NCBI RefSeq assembly: GCF_051846935.1
Contig: NZ_JBPYCS010000001.1
Location: 183,741 to 247,740 of the forward strand
Reading direction: 5' to 3'
Source: JBPYCR01 sp051846935
Lineage (GTDB): Bacteria; Bacillota; Bacilli; Bacillales; Amphibacillaceae
Length of the DNA: 64,000 bases
Positions within the stretch are counted from its first letter, which is position 1; the number at the start of each line of letters is the position of its first letter. The notes under the pieces were generated by a model. The model worked only from the letters and a program-made list of their open reading frames with translations, was not told the origin of the DNA and searched no databases. The position numbers and the translations under genes were made by a program. Positions 54,051 through 63,427 of this stretch are shown here, piece after piece.

Positions 54051-55103
54051 TTAATTAGCGGATATACCTTCTTCATCAAAGAACTTTTTAGCTCCAGGGT
54101 GTAAATCAATTCCGATTCCGTCCAAGGCAGATTCTAGGGTGATCAGTTCGCCCTTCGCATGTGCAATCGCATTTGTGTTCTTATAAATTGCTTTCGTAAT
54201 GTCATAGACGACATCTTCAGAAAGACTGTCTGTAACAGCAACCATAGCTAATACTGCGACGGTATGCACATCTTCTTCTAATCCATACGTTCCAGCAGTA
54301 ATTGTATCTGCTGCGTAATATGGATACTTTTCAACGAGCTCATCTACTTTATCTTGGGCAATTGGTACGACAGAAACTTCAGCAGTTGCTTGAAGTTCTT
54401 CTACAGCACCTGTTGGCGTTCCAGCTGTAATAAATGCTGCGTCAATGTTACCGTCTTTTATCCCGCCAGCTGATTCTCCAAAATCCAAGTTTTGTGCGTC
54501 AATATCATCTATCGACATGCCGTGGATTTCCAAAATTTGTTCCGCATTAATGTAAGTTCCAGAGCCGGGTGCACCTACAGAAACTTTTTTTCCTTTTAAA
54601 TCTTCTACTGAAGAAATGTCAGAATCAGCAGTAGTAACGATTTGAACCGTCTCTGGGTAAAGTGAGCCAAGACCGAGTACGTTGTCTACTGGATCTCCTT
54701 CAAAGGCGTTTCGTCCTTCAATCGCATCTGCAACAACGTCTGTCTGAACGAATGCAAGTTCAGCCTCTCCATCTTTTAAAGCGATTACATTATCAGCCGA
54801 TGCGTTAGATGATAATGCGTCCGTCTGAATTCCTGTTTCATCTGTAACAATTTTGGCTATTGCTCCACCAAGCGGGTAATATGTTCCGCTAGTACCACCT
54901 GTTAACAAGCTTAAATATTCTGGTTGATCTCCATTGCCAGCATCCGTTTCTTCTGCATCATCTGTACCATCGGCATCTTCAGCAGTATCAGATCCTGAAT
55001 CATTATCTGACGATGTATCTCCTGAATCTCCACCACATGCTACTAGAAGTAAGGATAGTGCAAATAACATAGAAATTAATAATAATAGATTTTTCTTCTT
55101 CAT
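54051..55103 (-). CDS. TAXI-family TRAP substrate-binding lipoprotein
   Basis: 350-aa extracytoplasmic receptor. Signal KKKNLLLLISMLFALSLLLVAC with lipobox Cys23, then a long Asp/Ser/Glu linker (about 25-60). TAXI domain: LTGGTSGTYYPLGGAIAKIVTDE, KDGEAELAFVQTDVVADAIEG, LKGKKVSVGAPGSGTY and ITAGTYGLEEDVHTVAVLAM. The family binds glutamate, 2-oxoglutarate or similar acids; the ligand here is unknown. First gene of the operon. Confidence 0.93.
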   Translation of the reverse strand: MKKKNLLLLISMLFALSLLLVACGGDSGDTSSDNDSGSDTAEDADGTDDAEETDAGNGDQPEYLSLLTGGTSGTYYPLGGAIAKIVTDETGIQTDALSSNASADNVIALKDGEAELAFVQTDVVADAIEGRNAFEGDPVDNVLGLGSLYPETVQIVTTADSDISSVEDLKGKKVSVGAPGSGTYINAEQILEIHGMSIDDIDAQNLDFGESAGGIKDGNIDAAFITAGTPTGAVEELQATAEVSVVPIAQDKVDELVEKYPYYAADTITAGTYGLEEDVHTVAVLAMVAVTDSLSEDVVYDITKAIYKNTNAIAHAKGELITLESALDGIGIDLHPGAKKFFDEEGISAN

Positions 55104-55320
55104 ATCGAAGATCCCCCTTAATAATTATTAAAAATGTGGTAATACTAGTAGATTATTACGGAATCCTATTATTGTCAAATTTTACTTTATAAGGGTTTTT
55201 CTTGCTTTAATTGAATAAAGTGAAAATAATAAAAATTGCTTATAGGTGGTTTCTTAAGCTGGGCATTTAAGGTGTATATTAAACACCCGACAATTAGAGG
55301 AAGTTTTTATAGGAAAAAAG

Positions 55321-55370
55321 AAAGGTTGTCTATCGTTGCAGCAAACGAGCAACGATAGACAACCTTTTTT
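55321..55370. terminator. Strong terminator between operons
   Basis: AAAGGTTGTCTATCGTTGC pairs perfectly with GCAACGATAGACAACCTTT, with T- and A-runs on both sides. Confidence 0.9.
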
Positions 55371-55381
55371 CTATTTTCGAT

Positions 55382-56869
55382 CTATGATAATGCTTTTTCA
55401 ATGCGAGCTTTTTCTTGTTGTGACGTTTTAATAAAGAGACTAGCAGCTACACAAATGATTGTGTTAATGAGTAATCCCCATAGACCACTTGCTATACCAA
55501 ACGGTTTTAACCCAGCAAAAGCCATGTAGGATGCAACAACTGTTCCGACAAGCATTCCAATAAAGACCGCGTGCTTGTGCAAGCTTTTCCAGTAAAGACC
55601 GATTATAAATGCTGGAGCAATTTGGATAAGTAGCTCGAACTTTAAAATAAAGATACGATATAAGGTTGCAGGTGGATACCAAGCGATAATTAATAAAAAG
55701 ATAACAATAAAGACACCTGTTATTTTCCCGACTAAAATTTGTTTTTTATCACTCGCTTCTTTGTTAATAAATCTGCCGTAAATATCTTTAGATATAACAG
55801 AAGAGAGTGTTAGTAATACAGAATCAGCTGTAGACACAATTGCTGCAATGATTCCTCCGAATAAAAGCACCATTGCCCAATAAAAGAAGCTATGCTGGCT
55901 TGCAATATGATTGGCCATCATGCCGACAAGTTGTTCCGAATCTCCTTCACTTAATCCTGGGAATGCTTGGATCCCAATAATCCCAATGAGAAAAACGAAA
56001 CCAGAAGTAATAAATGGCATCCACGCCATACCTGTTAATGAACGTTTTAAAGAAAGCTCACTCTTTGCAGCAAAAATTCGCTGAATAGCGTGGGGATATA
56101 TCGCAGCTCCAATTGTTACTAGGATGAGCATACTGAACCAACCAACAACCCCATTAATGTCTGGAACACCTAGTTTTTCTGGTGACATGACGGCAGCATA
56201 GTCAGTTGCACTTGAAACGCCACCGAAGTAAATAATTGAGCCTATTAAGAGTATTAACACACCAAATAATAAAGCTATTCCCTGCATCGTGTCTGTATAA
56301 GCAACAGAGCGCATTCCACCTAGCCATCCGTAAATGACCATAATTGTAACAAAGAACACTACGGCAGCTTGATACGGTACAGTTCCACCAGTTAAGCCAC
56401 TTACCCCGTGACCGATTGCAACAATCTGCTCTAATAAATAGTTTCCTAAACCGTATAGCATAAGAAGTGACGCTAAAATTGTAACTCCTTTAGATTGGAA
56501 TCGTTTATGGATAAAATCAGATGGAGTTATAAAGTTATATTTTTTACTTAAAACGTATAATCTAGGAGCAAATAGCATATATCCAATTACAATTAAAATA
56601 AAAAAAGTTATTGATTGCAGCCAAAAGAATCCTAATCGATATGCAGTCGGTGCATAACCAACGACTGTATTTCCGCTATATTGTGTAGCAAAAAAGGTGA
56701 AGAACAAGACAAATACGCCAATGCTCCCTCCACCAAGATAAAATTCTTTATTTGATTGGTGAATCCCTTTGTTTTTAAGATATGTAAAAAGTCCAATAGC
56801 TAGCATTAAAAAACCGTAAAAAAGCATAATGATAATGCCGGATGTTCCTGAAAACGCTAGATTATTCAT
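55382..56869 (-). CDS. Sodium:solute symporter (SSS family, YhjB-like)
   Basis: 495 aa with about 13 membrane segments. Seen: FYLGGGSIGVFVLFFTFFATQYSGNTVVGYAPTAYRLGFFW, the GLGNYLLEQIVAIGHGVSGLTG segment, VYGWLGGMRSVAYTDTMQG and ATADSVLL-like AIVSTADSVLLTLSSVISKDIYGRF. Substrate unknown. The upstream small gene overlaps by 4 nt. The pairing resembles Bacillus subtilis yhjB-yhjC. Confidence 0.92.
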   Translation of the reverse strand: MNNLAFSGTSGIIIMLFYGFLMLAIGLFTYLKNKGIHQSNKEFYLGGGSIGVFVLFFTFFATQYSGNTVVGYAPTAYRLGFFWLQSITFFILIVIGYMLFAPRLYVLSKKYNFITPSDFIHKRFQSKGVTILASLLMLYGLGNYLLEQIVAIGHGVSGLTGGTVPYQAAVVFFVTIMVIYGWLGGMRSVAYTDTMQGIALLFGVLILLIGSIIYFGGVSSATDYAAVMSPEKLGVPDINGVVGWFSMLILVTIGAAIYPHAIQRIFAAKSELSLKRSLTGMAWMPFITSGFVFLIGIIGIQAFPGLSEGDSEQLVGMMANHIASQHSFFYWAMVLLFGGIIAAIVSTADSVLLTLSSVISKDIYGRFINKEASDKKQILVGKITGVFIVIFLLIIAWYPPATLYRIFILKFELLIQIAPAFIIGLYWKSLHKHAVFIGMLVGTVVASYMAFAGLKPFGIASGLWGLLINTIICVAASLFIKTSQQEKARIEKALS

Positions 56870-57108
56870 TCACTTTCCTCCTTGATGTCTTCTTCATCTG
56901 TCATTTGCCAACTATATTTCAAAATAAATGTTATAGCGATAGAAATAGCTACAGATACTCCTAAAATGATTAGTGCCCAGTAAGGTACACCTAATATAAT
57001 CGGTTCATATGAGCCAGCTGGTAAATACCAAGGAACACTCATGATAAAGAGTGGAATTAAAACGACCCATACTTTCCAATTTTTAATCGGTTCTTTTCTT
57101 TTTTTCAT
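56866..57108 (-). CDS. Small partner of the symporter (DUF3311-like, YhjC-like)
   Basis: About 80 aa: two membrane segments (about 12-30 and 40-62) joined by the SYEPIILGVPYWALII turn typical of DUF3311, then an acidic tail. Such proteins are encoded with SSS symporters and probably aid assembly or activity. GGAGGAG lies before ATG 57108; the frame extension to 57144 is not needed. ATGA overlap with the symporter gene. Confidence 0.82.
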   Translation of the reverse strand: MKKRKEPIKNWKVWVVLIPLFIMSVPWYLPAGSYEPIILGVPYWALIILGVSVAISIAITFILKYSWQMTDEEDIKEESE

Positions 57109-57343
57109 TCTGTCTCCTCCTCTGTTGTATAAAATTTCTGACAATTAAATGCGCATCACTTGCTAATAGTCAACATTTTCAATTTTACCGCGATCTTTTC
57201 CATTGTCAAGAGAATTTTTTAGTAGACGTTCCTGCGATAAATATGGAGGTTTAAATGAGTATAACGTGCTTAAAGTGTCTTTAAAAATGAAGAGACTATA
57301 AAACAATAAAGGTGTAACCTTTCTAACAATTCCACTCATGGAA

Positions 57344-57510
57344 TATACTCGCTTTCCACGGCGATTGGTAAGCCTCCTCGAGCTACCGCTGAGGCCATTG
57401 AAAAGTCCTCAAATACTATTTTTTAACCCGCAATCTATTGACTTCTGTTCCAAGCGGACGAATTCCGCTGGCGTGGCCTGATTTTCCGCAAGTTAATCCG
57501 AAAACTTAAA
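57344..57510 (+). repeat. Worn palindromic-element relics
   Basis: Pieces such as GGAATATACTCGCTTTCC, AGCCTCCTCGAGC and GATTTTCCGCAAG recall the repeat family but no longer form good arms. They fill the gap between the DUF3311-like gene and the fusion regulator. Confidence 0.45.
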
Positions 57511-57631
57511 GATTGAAACTGTATTTGATGCGTAACAAACAATAGTGTCACTATTCTGTATTAAATAGAAGGGAACTTGAAAAATATAGCGAAATAGTAA
57601 TTATAATAGAACTTTAGTAGGAGGTGAACGG

Positions 57632-59173
57632 ATGCATGATTTGAAAAATGGAGATCTATCGATTCATTATGAGTGGATTGAGTCGAAAAAAGGAACGGCA
57701 AAAGAAACAATTGTTTTTATTCATGGAATCGGATTAAATATGTATTCTTGGGACTTTGTTATTCCTCATTTTCGTAAACAGTATGATATTATCCGCTATG
57801 ACTTAAGAGGGCATGGAAAAAGCGATATTGGTGAGGAAAAGCTTACCATTGAATTATTAAGCAAGGATTTAATGTATCTACTCTCCGAACTAGACATTGA
57901 TTGTTTTCATATTGTTGCACAAGGGTTAGGAGGATTTATTGCAGTTCATATTGCTGCCCATATAGAAGAAATAATATTAAAAACGATTACGCTTATGACG
58001 GTTCCGTTGTATTATCCGAATGAGTTAGGGGAGAAGTTGGTTCAAAAACGTAAAGCATTGGTAGCTGGTGAGGATTCAATGATTAAGCTTGCTTACAATA
58101 TGGAACGATCGGCTTATTATAATCCGACACCAGAAAAACTAAATTTCCTTTATCGCTCGTATAAAAAAGTGTCTCCAGCGGTTTTTTTTCAACTGTTTCA
58201 CCCGAAAATAGGCGAAGGCTGTTTACAGCTCATTACAAGAGTGAGGAACCCTATTTTGCTTTTATCTGGTGCAGAAGATGACATATATCCGTCTGAATTA
58301 TCGAATATGAGCTTAAACTTTGTTCCTAATGGAAGACATTATACTGTACCAAAAGCATCGTTTCTCGTTCAATTCGATCAACCAAAAATGATGGCAGACA
58401 TGGTTATTGAATTCATAAAGAACAACCCAAAACCTAATAGGACGAATCATTCTATAACAAGTTATAAAAAATTGCTGATGCAGAAAATGTATAACGAATA
58501 CTTTAATGATAGATCGGTGAAGAAAGATCAATTGGATCAACAACCAGTTCTAACAGTGAATGTAATGAATGGGTTCGATGTAGAAATGAATGGCGAAAAA
58601 ATCGTTCAAGGTTGGAACAAAAGAAAAGCGAAGCAATTATTAATATATCTTATTATCGTAAAATCAGCGACTCGTGATGAGCTATGTGATGTTCTTTGGC
58701 CAGACATTCATTTGGAAAATGCAAAAAATCGGTTACGTGTTTCTTTACACTACATTAAACGGATATTAAATGTTGAGCAAAACAATGCTTCGATTATTCA
58801 TACAGATCGGGAGCATGTGCGGTTGCAAGTTCAGGTACAATGTGACCTTGTTGAATATATGGAGCGATTAAAAAGTGCACACCAGCTCCAAAATCGTGCT
58901 GAAAAGGCAAATATGTATGGCTGGCTACTGGAGGAAAGAACGGCAAGACCTTTGCCTGGATTGTATGAGGATTGGTTTCTTGATTTTCAATCCGAGCTTG
59001 AAAAGGATTGGGCGGATATGGCTATATTTTTAGCAGATTTCTTTGAAGAGGAAGGCGATTATAAAAAAGTGCTTCATTATTTGCAAATTGCGTTAAACTA
59101 TTATGTAGATGATTCGACGTTAACTGCAAGATATGAAGCAAATGTTAATAAAGATATGTTTAACAAACACTAA
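57632..59173 (+). CDS. Pseudo-alpha/beta-hydrolase fused to a SARP/BTAD-like regulator
   Basis: 513 aa. Residues about 1-265 are an alpha/beta-hydrolase domain: VFIHGIGLNMYSWD (oxyanion HG at 31-32), RYDLRGHGKSD near 55-65, and an acid loop LLLSGAEDDIYPSE near 215. The nucleophile elbow reads A-Q-G-L-G-G (96-101), with Gly98 (codon GGG) in place of the catalytic Ser, so hydrolysis by the usual mechanism is not expected. Residues about 305-395 form an OmpR-like winged helix (LTVNVMNGFDVEMNG, GWNKRKAKQLLIYLI, ELCDVLWPDIHLENAKNRLRVSLHYIKRIL), and about 400-505 a BTAD/TPR-like helical region. Likely a ligand-sensing regulator. GGAGGTGA precedes ATG 57632. Confidence 0.85.
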   Translation: MHDLKNGDLSIHYEWIESKKGTAKETIVFIHGIGLNMYSWDFVIPHFRKQYDIIRYDLRGHGKSDIGEEKLTIELLSKDLMYLLSELDIDCFHIVAQGLGGFIAVHIAAHIEEIILKTITLMTVPLYYPNELGEKLVQKRKALVAGEDSMIKLAYNMERSAYYNPTPEKLNFLYRSYKKVSPAVFFQLFHPKIGEGCLQLITRVRNPILLLSGAEDDIYPSELSNMSLNFVPNGRHYTVPKASFLVQFDQPKMMADMVIEFIKNNPKPNRTNHSITSYKKLLMQKMYNEYFNDRSVKKDQLDQQPVLTVNVMNGFDVEMNGEKIVQGWNKRKAKQLLIYLIIVKSATRDELCDVLWPDIHLENAKNRLRVSLHYIKRILNVEQNNASIIHTDREHVRLQVQVQCDLVEYMERLKSAHQLQNRAEKANMYGWLLEERTARPLPGLYEDWFLDFQSELEKDWADMAIFLADFFEEEGDYKKVLHYLQIALNYYVDDSTLTARYEANVNKDMFNKH

Positions 59174-59377
59174 GCTGCTTTGTATAAAGCAGCTTTTAAT
59201 AATTTAAGACTGTAGTAGTTGCGAATATTAGAAATTAATCGACGTTTTTTTTATCGTTTTTTAAATTGTTTAAACAATGTGTAATGGTCGTGTAACGGCT
59301 GAAGTAGTATCATTTTACCACTCTAACGTGCTCGCAAATAGATAAGGATTGATACTGGAAGAGAGGGTGTACACCGA

Positions 59378-59557
59378 GTGGGGAATAAAAAAGAGATGTA
59401 TTTTGATCAAGAATGGTCTTCACTTATATTGAAAGCAAAATTAGCGGGATTGACAAAGGAACAGATCAGAAACTTTTTGCGTAATCCTTCACATAATAAT
59501 AAGGATAAGAAAAAAATACATAAAAACGCTCTTCAATCTAAAGTTGAAGAGCGTTGA
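59378..59557 (+). CDS. SinI-like antirepressor (short gene)
   Basis: 59 aa from GTG 59378: KKEMYFDQEWSSLILKAKLAGLTKEQIRNFLRNPS, then a Lys/Asn-rich tail. The DQEW...L...AKxAGxxxEQIRxFL pattern is that of the Sin antirepressor domain, in which SinI-type proteins bind and inhibit SinR to release biofilm and motility control. GAGAGGGTG (59361-59369) is about 9 nt upstream. No sinR adjoins it. The last 11 codons coincide with the terminator of the convergent symporter gene. A larger SinR-like protein is not possible in this frame. Confidence 0.75.
   Translation: MGNKKEMYFDQEWSSLILKAKLAGLTKEQIRNFLRNPSHNNKDKKKIHKNALQSKVEER
59525..59555 (-). terminator. Terminator overlapping the sinI-like gene
   Basis: AACGCTCTTCAA pairs with TTGAAGAGCGTT. 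On the minus strand a long T-rich tract follows, so it ends the symporter transcript; on the plus strand it lies inside the sinI-like coding end. Confidence 0.82.
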
Positions 59558-59606
59558 GTACGCAAAATCATATGATTAACAATGCTTTTACATATATAAT
59601 ATATAT

Positions 59607-60845
59607 TTAGCTTGCATTGCTTGCATCTGCTTGTTCCATCCAATCAGGGCCGTCAAGATGTCTCGTTACAAGCATACTTGATACGGTATCACCAGTTGCA
59701 TTAACCATTGTAGCCGGTGGGTCGACAACAACTCCAATTGCTGAAATAATTGGAAGGGCTTGAATTGGCAAACCGTATAGTGTAACTATCATCATTTCGC
59801 CGATGAAGCCACCACCTGGTATGCCGCTCATAACGATCCCCGATAGCAAACAAATGCCAATAGCAGTTAAGAATGTGTCGATGCCAGAGAAATCCTTGTT
59901 AAAAACTCCAAATACGAAAGCGATTTTTAACATAGCGGATAAACAGGAGCCATCCATATGAATCGTTGCTCCAAGTGGAAGAACCGTTTCACGAATATCC
60001 TTTGGAACACCAATCTTTTTTGCAGCTTGCAAATTAACTGGTAACGTTGCAATACTACTCCCCGTACCAAGAGAAGTTGCTGCAGGAGACAGAATGTTTT
60101 TCCAAAAACGAGATACACCCTTTTTCCCGCCAGCGATAAATGCATACAACGTAAATCCAATAAAGAAATATAAAATAGATACCGGATAATACACAATAAT
60201 TGCTTTTGCATAATCACCGATTAAAGCGGTTCCAAACTCGCCAATTAATGCAGCAAAATAAGCACCTAATCCAATTGGAGCATAGTACATAACGAGCTGA
60301 ATGATCTTCATAAATACTTCGGATCCACTCGCTAAAAAGTTAGCAAATGTTTTTCCAGGCTTTCCAATAAGGCCTGTAGCTACACCTACTAGAACAGAAA
60401 AGATAATGAGCGCGAGCATATTGGAACGGGAAAATAGATCGATAAAGTCTGGTACAGTAAATGTTTGTACAAGCTGATCAGCAAATGTAACTTCCTCCAT
60501 TTCCTCCGGTGTTTCGAGAGGAATATCTGCACCTGATCCGGTAGGGAACATGACGGTAGCAATTAGCATAAATACGGATGCAATAATTCCAGTAACGACA
60601 AAAATCGTTATCATAGACCCCATAATTTTACCGAGTCTACGCATGCTATCCATATTTGCTACGGCAGATGCGATTGTAAAGAAGACGAGAGGGACAACAA
60701 TCATAAATAATAAATTGATAAACAAGTCACCTAGTGGTTTGATTACACCTGCTTTTTCTCCGAAGATCAGACCGATAATAGAGCCGACAATAATAGAAAA
60801 AAGTAAAATAATAGGAAAACGGTAGGCTTTTAATTTATTACGCAT
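59607..60845 (-). CDS. Dicarboxylate/amino acid:cation symporter (DAACS)
   Basis: 412-aa Glt-type transporter with eight membrane helices and two re-entrant loops. Seen: DLFINLLFMIVVPLVFFTIASAVANM, the first hairpin serine-rich loop LGTGSSIATLPVNLQAAKK, LGATIHMDGSCLSAMLKIAFVF and GIPGGGFIGEMMIV, with DPPATMVNATGDTVSSMLVTR near the end. HMDGSC replaces the usual NMDGTA, which may alter substrate choice; glutamate, aspartate or a C4-dicarboxylate is likely. Confidence 0.9.
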   Translation of the reverse strand: MRNKLKAYRFPIILLFSIIVGSIIGLIFGEKAGVIKPLGDLFINLLFMIVVPLVFFTIASAVANMDSMRRLGKIMGSMITIFVVTGIIASVFMLIATVMFPTGSGADIPLETPEEMEEVTFADQLVQTFTVPDFIDLFSRSNMLALIIFSVLVGVATGLIGKPGKTFANFLASGSEVFMKIIQLVMYYAPIGLGAYFAALIGEFGTALIGDYAKAIIVYYPVSILYFFIGFTLYAFIAGGKKGVSRFWKNILSPAATSLGTGSSIATLPVNLQAAKKIGVPKDIRETVLPLGATIHMDGSCLSAMLKIAFVFGVFNKDFSGIDTFLTAIGICLLSGIVMSGIPGGGFIGEMMIVTLYGLPIQALPIISAIGVVVDPPATMVNATGDTVSSMLVTRHLDGPDWMEQADASNAS

Positions 60846-61230
60846 GCTTAGTAGCTCCTTTTTATTTTATTTTAGATGCAATGTTTTGCTTTTACTTTAT
60901 TTCCACCCTTCTCAGTTATGTATAAGCCCATCTGTAAAATGTTGTTCTTATTATACCAACGGATGTCTTAAATGTTAATCATAAATTGAATAAAGATGGA
61001 GTTCTATATTTGTACGTACATATTTTAATTCATTTACAAATTGTTTGGTCCATAACCAGCTGCGGAAAGCGAGGTATATTTCGAGAGCGGGTAAATACAT
61101 GCTTCAATAATAGATAGGTTTTTCTTTGATTTAAAAAGTTTTCTCTACCTTCGTTTCAGTCACGGATATAAAGGCCCGAAAATGTAAAGCTTATAATAAC
61201 CGATGCTGTTTGTATGTTTTTTCAAACAGA
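60846..61230. other. Intergenic region upstream of the DAACS gene
   Basis: No gene. A short TGCGGAAAGCGAGGTATATTTCGAGAGCGGG stretch near 61062 recalls the element family, too worn to call. Should include the symporter promoter. Confidence 0.35.
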
Positions 61231-62061
61231 TTACTCATAGTGGATTAAAAATCCTTCGGCTACAATAACTGCGTCTCCAGTTAAAGTAATGTTCGTAATC
61301 GACTTTTTATTCGTATCAAATGCAATTGTTAATGGTCCTCCCTTTGTATGTACTGTGACGGGTGTAGTAACTTTATTTAATTGATGCGCTATGATTACGC
61401 TAGCAGTTGCTCCTGAACCACAAGCGAAGGTTTCGTCCTCTACCCCGCGTTCAAACGTTCGTACCGTTATTTCATGTTTATTATTAATTTTAATTAAATT
61501 CATGTTCGTTCCATTCGTAGCCTCGATCACTTGTTTTCTACTATTTTTTGCCCATTGTTTAAAATCAGCACTGTCAATTTGCATTTGTTCATTCGCTATG
61601 CATACCGTGTGAGGAACACCTACTGTTAGATAATGATAGAACGGAATTGCTTCGGTACTAGAAAATTGTTTCTGTAGCTGAATCTTTTCTGTTTGAATGG
61701 AAGGAAAATTTATTTGCACTTGCTCATTAATAATTTGCCCTTCATACATACCATCTCCTGTTTCAAATAACGTCGTTTCGGAGATTAGGCCTTTTTCATA
61801 CGCGTATTTTACAATACATCGAGCGCCATTACCGCACATTTCCCCTTCGGAGCCATCCGCGTTAAAGTAGCGCATTTTAAAGTCTGCCCTGTTTGAGCTT
61901 TCTAAAAGCATCAATCCATCTGCCCCAACATGGAATCGTCTATGGCAAACGGTTTGTATAAAACCAGACGGAAGTATATGATCCATTAGCCCATTTCGAT
62001 TATCTATAATAAGGAAGTCATTTCCACAGCCATTCATTTTTGTAAAAGGAATTTTTTTCAA
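61231..62061 (-). CDS. dapF: Diaminopimelate epimerase
   Basis: Converts LL- to meso-diaminopimelate for lysine and peptidoglycan. Seen: PFTKMNGCGNDFLIIDNR at the N terminus, the first catalytic cysteine in EMCGNGARC near 75, and the second in ETFACGSGATAS near 220. The start is TTG 62061 (GGAG upstream), giving KKIPFTKMNG; the frame reaching 62076 overlaps the ribosome site. Separate from dapA, with a terminator between. Confidence 0.94.
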   Translation of the reverse strand: MKKIPFTKMNGCGNDFLIIDNRNGLMDHILPSGFIQTVCHRRFHVGADGLMLLESSNRADFKMRYFNADGSEGEMCGNGARCIVKYAYEKGLISETTLFETGDGMYEGQIINEQVQINFPSIQTEKIQLQKQFSSTEAIPFYHYLTVGVPHTVCIANEQMQIDSADFKQWAKNSRKQVIEATNGTNMNLIKINNKHEITVRTFERGVEDETFACGSGATASVIIAHQLNKVTTPVTVHTKGGPLTIAFDTNKKSITNITLTGDAVIVAEGFLIHYE

Positions 62062-62336
62062 AAGACTCAACTCCAAACGTATAAAAAATACAAAATTTTA
62101 AATTACATTTATAGTTTGTTTCGCTATTCAATTTCTTCACATGCATTTAAAGTAAAAGTGTTCAAATTGATCGTAACACTTTTTTCGTCTATAAGTATAT
62201 CTTCTTATTTAATCTTTTCATACTCATTTTAAATATAGCAGAGAATAAAGTCTTTTGTAGTCGCTAGGATGTGTTTGTTAAAAAAGCTTTTGTGTTAACT
62301 ACGAGATAAAACATATTGATATGAAGGACTAAAAAG
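62062..62336. other. dapF leader region
   Basis: AT-rich gap between dapF and the dapA terminator. It should hold the dapF promoter. No second lysine riboswitch is seen. Confidence 0.4.
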
Positions 62337-62373
62337 CTGGGTCCGCTCATCATGTTGTGATGAGCGGACCCAG
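62337..62373 (-). terminator. Terminator of dapA
   Basis: CTGGGTCCGCTCATCA pairs perfectly with TGATGAGCGGACCCAG; on the minus strand CTTTTTAG follows. Confidence 0.9.
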
Positions 62374-62420
62374 TTCGGTATTTTTCGGTATATATTAATT
62401 TTTATCACAAACGCATGTTT

Positions 62421-63311
62421 TTAGACGACTCGCTGAACTTGACTTGGGCGAATTACTCGCTTTAATGCCGCTTTTTCTTCTTGGTTAAGCGGAATTAAAG
62501 GTAAACGTACACTACCAACATGGATGCCGTTCATATTCAATGCTTCTTTTACAGGTGTAGGACTAGGTGCAGCGAATAGAGCATTCATAATTGGTAAAAG
62601 TTCACGATGCAGTGAAGCGGCTTGTTGCACATCGCCATTTTTAAATGCAGTTATCATTTCTTGCATTTCGTTTCCGATAATGTGAGCTGCAACTGAAACA
62701 ATACCAACACCGCCAATGGACAGTACTGGTAAGGTTAACCCATCGTCGCCACTATATAATAGGAAGTCTTCTGGTGTGCGACTAATGATTTCAGACATTG
62801 CGTCTAAGTCTCCGCTCGCTTCCTTAACAGCAAATATGTTTTCTATTGCAGCAAGTTTTACGATTGTATCGACGCTAATATTTACGGAGCTTCTTCCTGG
62901 TATGTTATAAAGCATAACTGGCAAGGAGGTAGCCTCAGCTATTGTTTTAAAATGCTGGTACATTCCTTCCTGGGAAGGCTTGTTGTAGTATGGCGCGACA
63001 AGCATAACGCCATCTACGCCAATCGCTTCTGCTTGCTTCGTTAATGAAACCGAGGCTCTTGTATTATTTGATCCAGTTCCTGCAATTACGGGAATTCTTC
63101 CGTTAACGGTAGCAACTGTAAATTCAAACAGCTCGAGCTTTTCCTCTGTTGTCAGCGTTGGACTTTCGCCAGTCGTACCAGCGACTACTAATGCGTCTGA
63201 CCCATTTGCTATCAAATTGTTTATTAAATTTCTTGTAGCGTTAAAATCAATTTCTCCATCACGATCGAATGGTGTAACCATTGCTGTAATTACTTGACCA
63301 AAATTATTCAT
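62421..63311 (-). CDS. dapA: 4-Hydroxy-tetrahydrodipicolinate synthase
   Basis: Condenses pyruvate with aspartate semialdehyde, the first lysine-branch step. Seen: GTTGESPTLTTEEK near 45, LYNIPGRSSVNI with the Tyr near 133, the Schiff-base lysine in FAVKEASGDLD near 161, and GGVGIVSVAAHI. 296 aa. GAGGTGA upstream is on the leader side; expression is probably controlled by the lysine riboswitch just upstream. Confidence 0.96.
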   Translation of the reverse strand: MNNFGQVITAMVTPFDRDGEIDFNATRNLINNLIANGSDALVVAGTTGESPTLTTEEKLELFEFTVATVNGRIPVIAGTGSNNTRASVSLTKQAEAIGVDGVMLVAPYYNKPSQEGMYQHFKTIAEATSLPVMLYNIPGRSSVNISVDTIVKLAAIENIFAVKEASGDLDAMSEIISRTPEDFLLYSGDDGLTLPVLSIGGVGIVSVAAHIIGNEMQEMITAFKNGDVQQAASLHRELLPIMNALFAAPSPTPVKEALNMNGIHVGSVRLPLIPLNQEEKAALKRVIRPSQVQRVV

Positions 63312-63376
63312 TCCATAACACCCTTTTTATAGTATTTTCGAGGTGATCTGGGCTGATTAATCATAAGCACAAAAAA

Positions 63377-63401
63377 GCAGCAACGAACGGCCCGTTGCTG
63401 C
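63377..63401 (-). terminator. Expression-platform terminator of the lysine riboswitch
   Basis: GCAGCAACG pairs with CGTTGCTGC and is followed by TTTTTT on the minus strand. Confidence 0.85.
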
Positions 63402-63427
63402 AGTAGAAACAAATGTAAATTAGTGTT

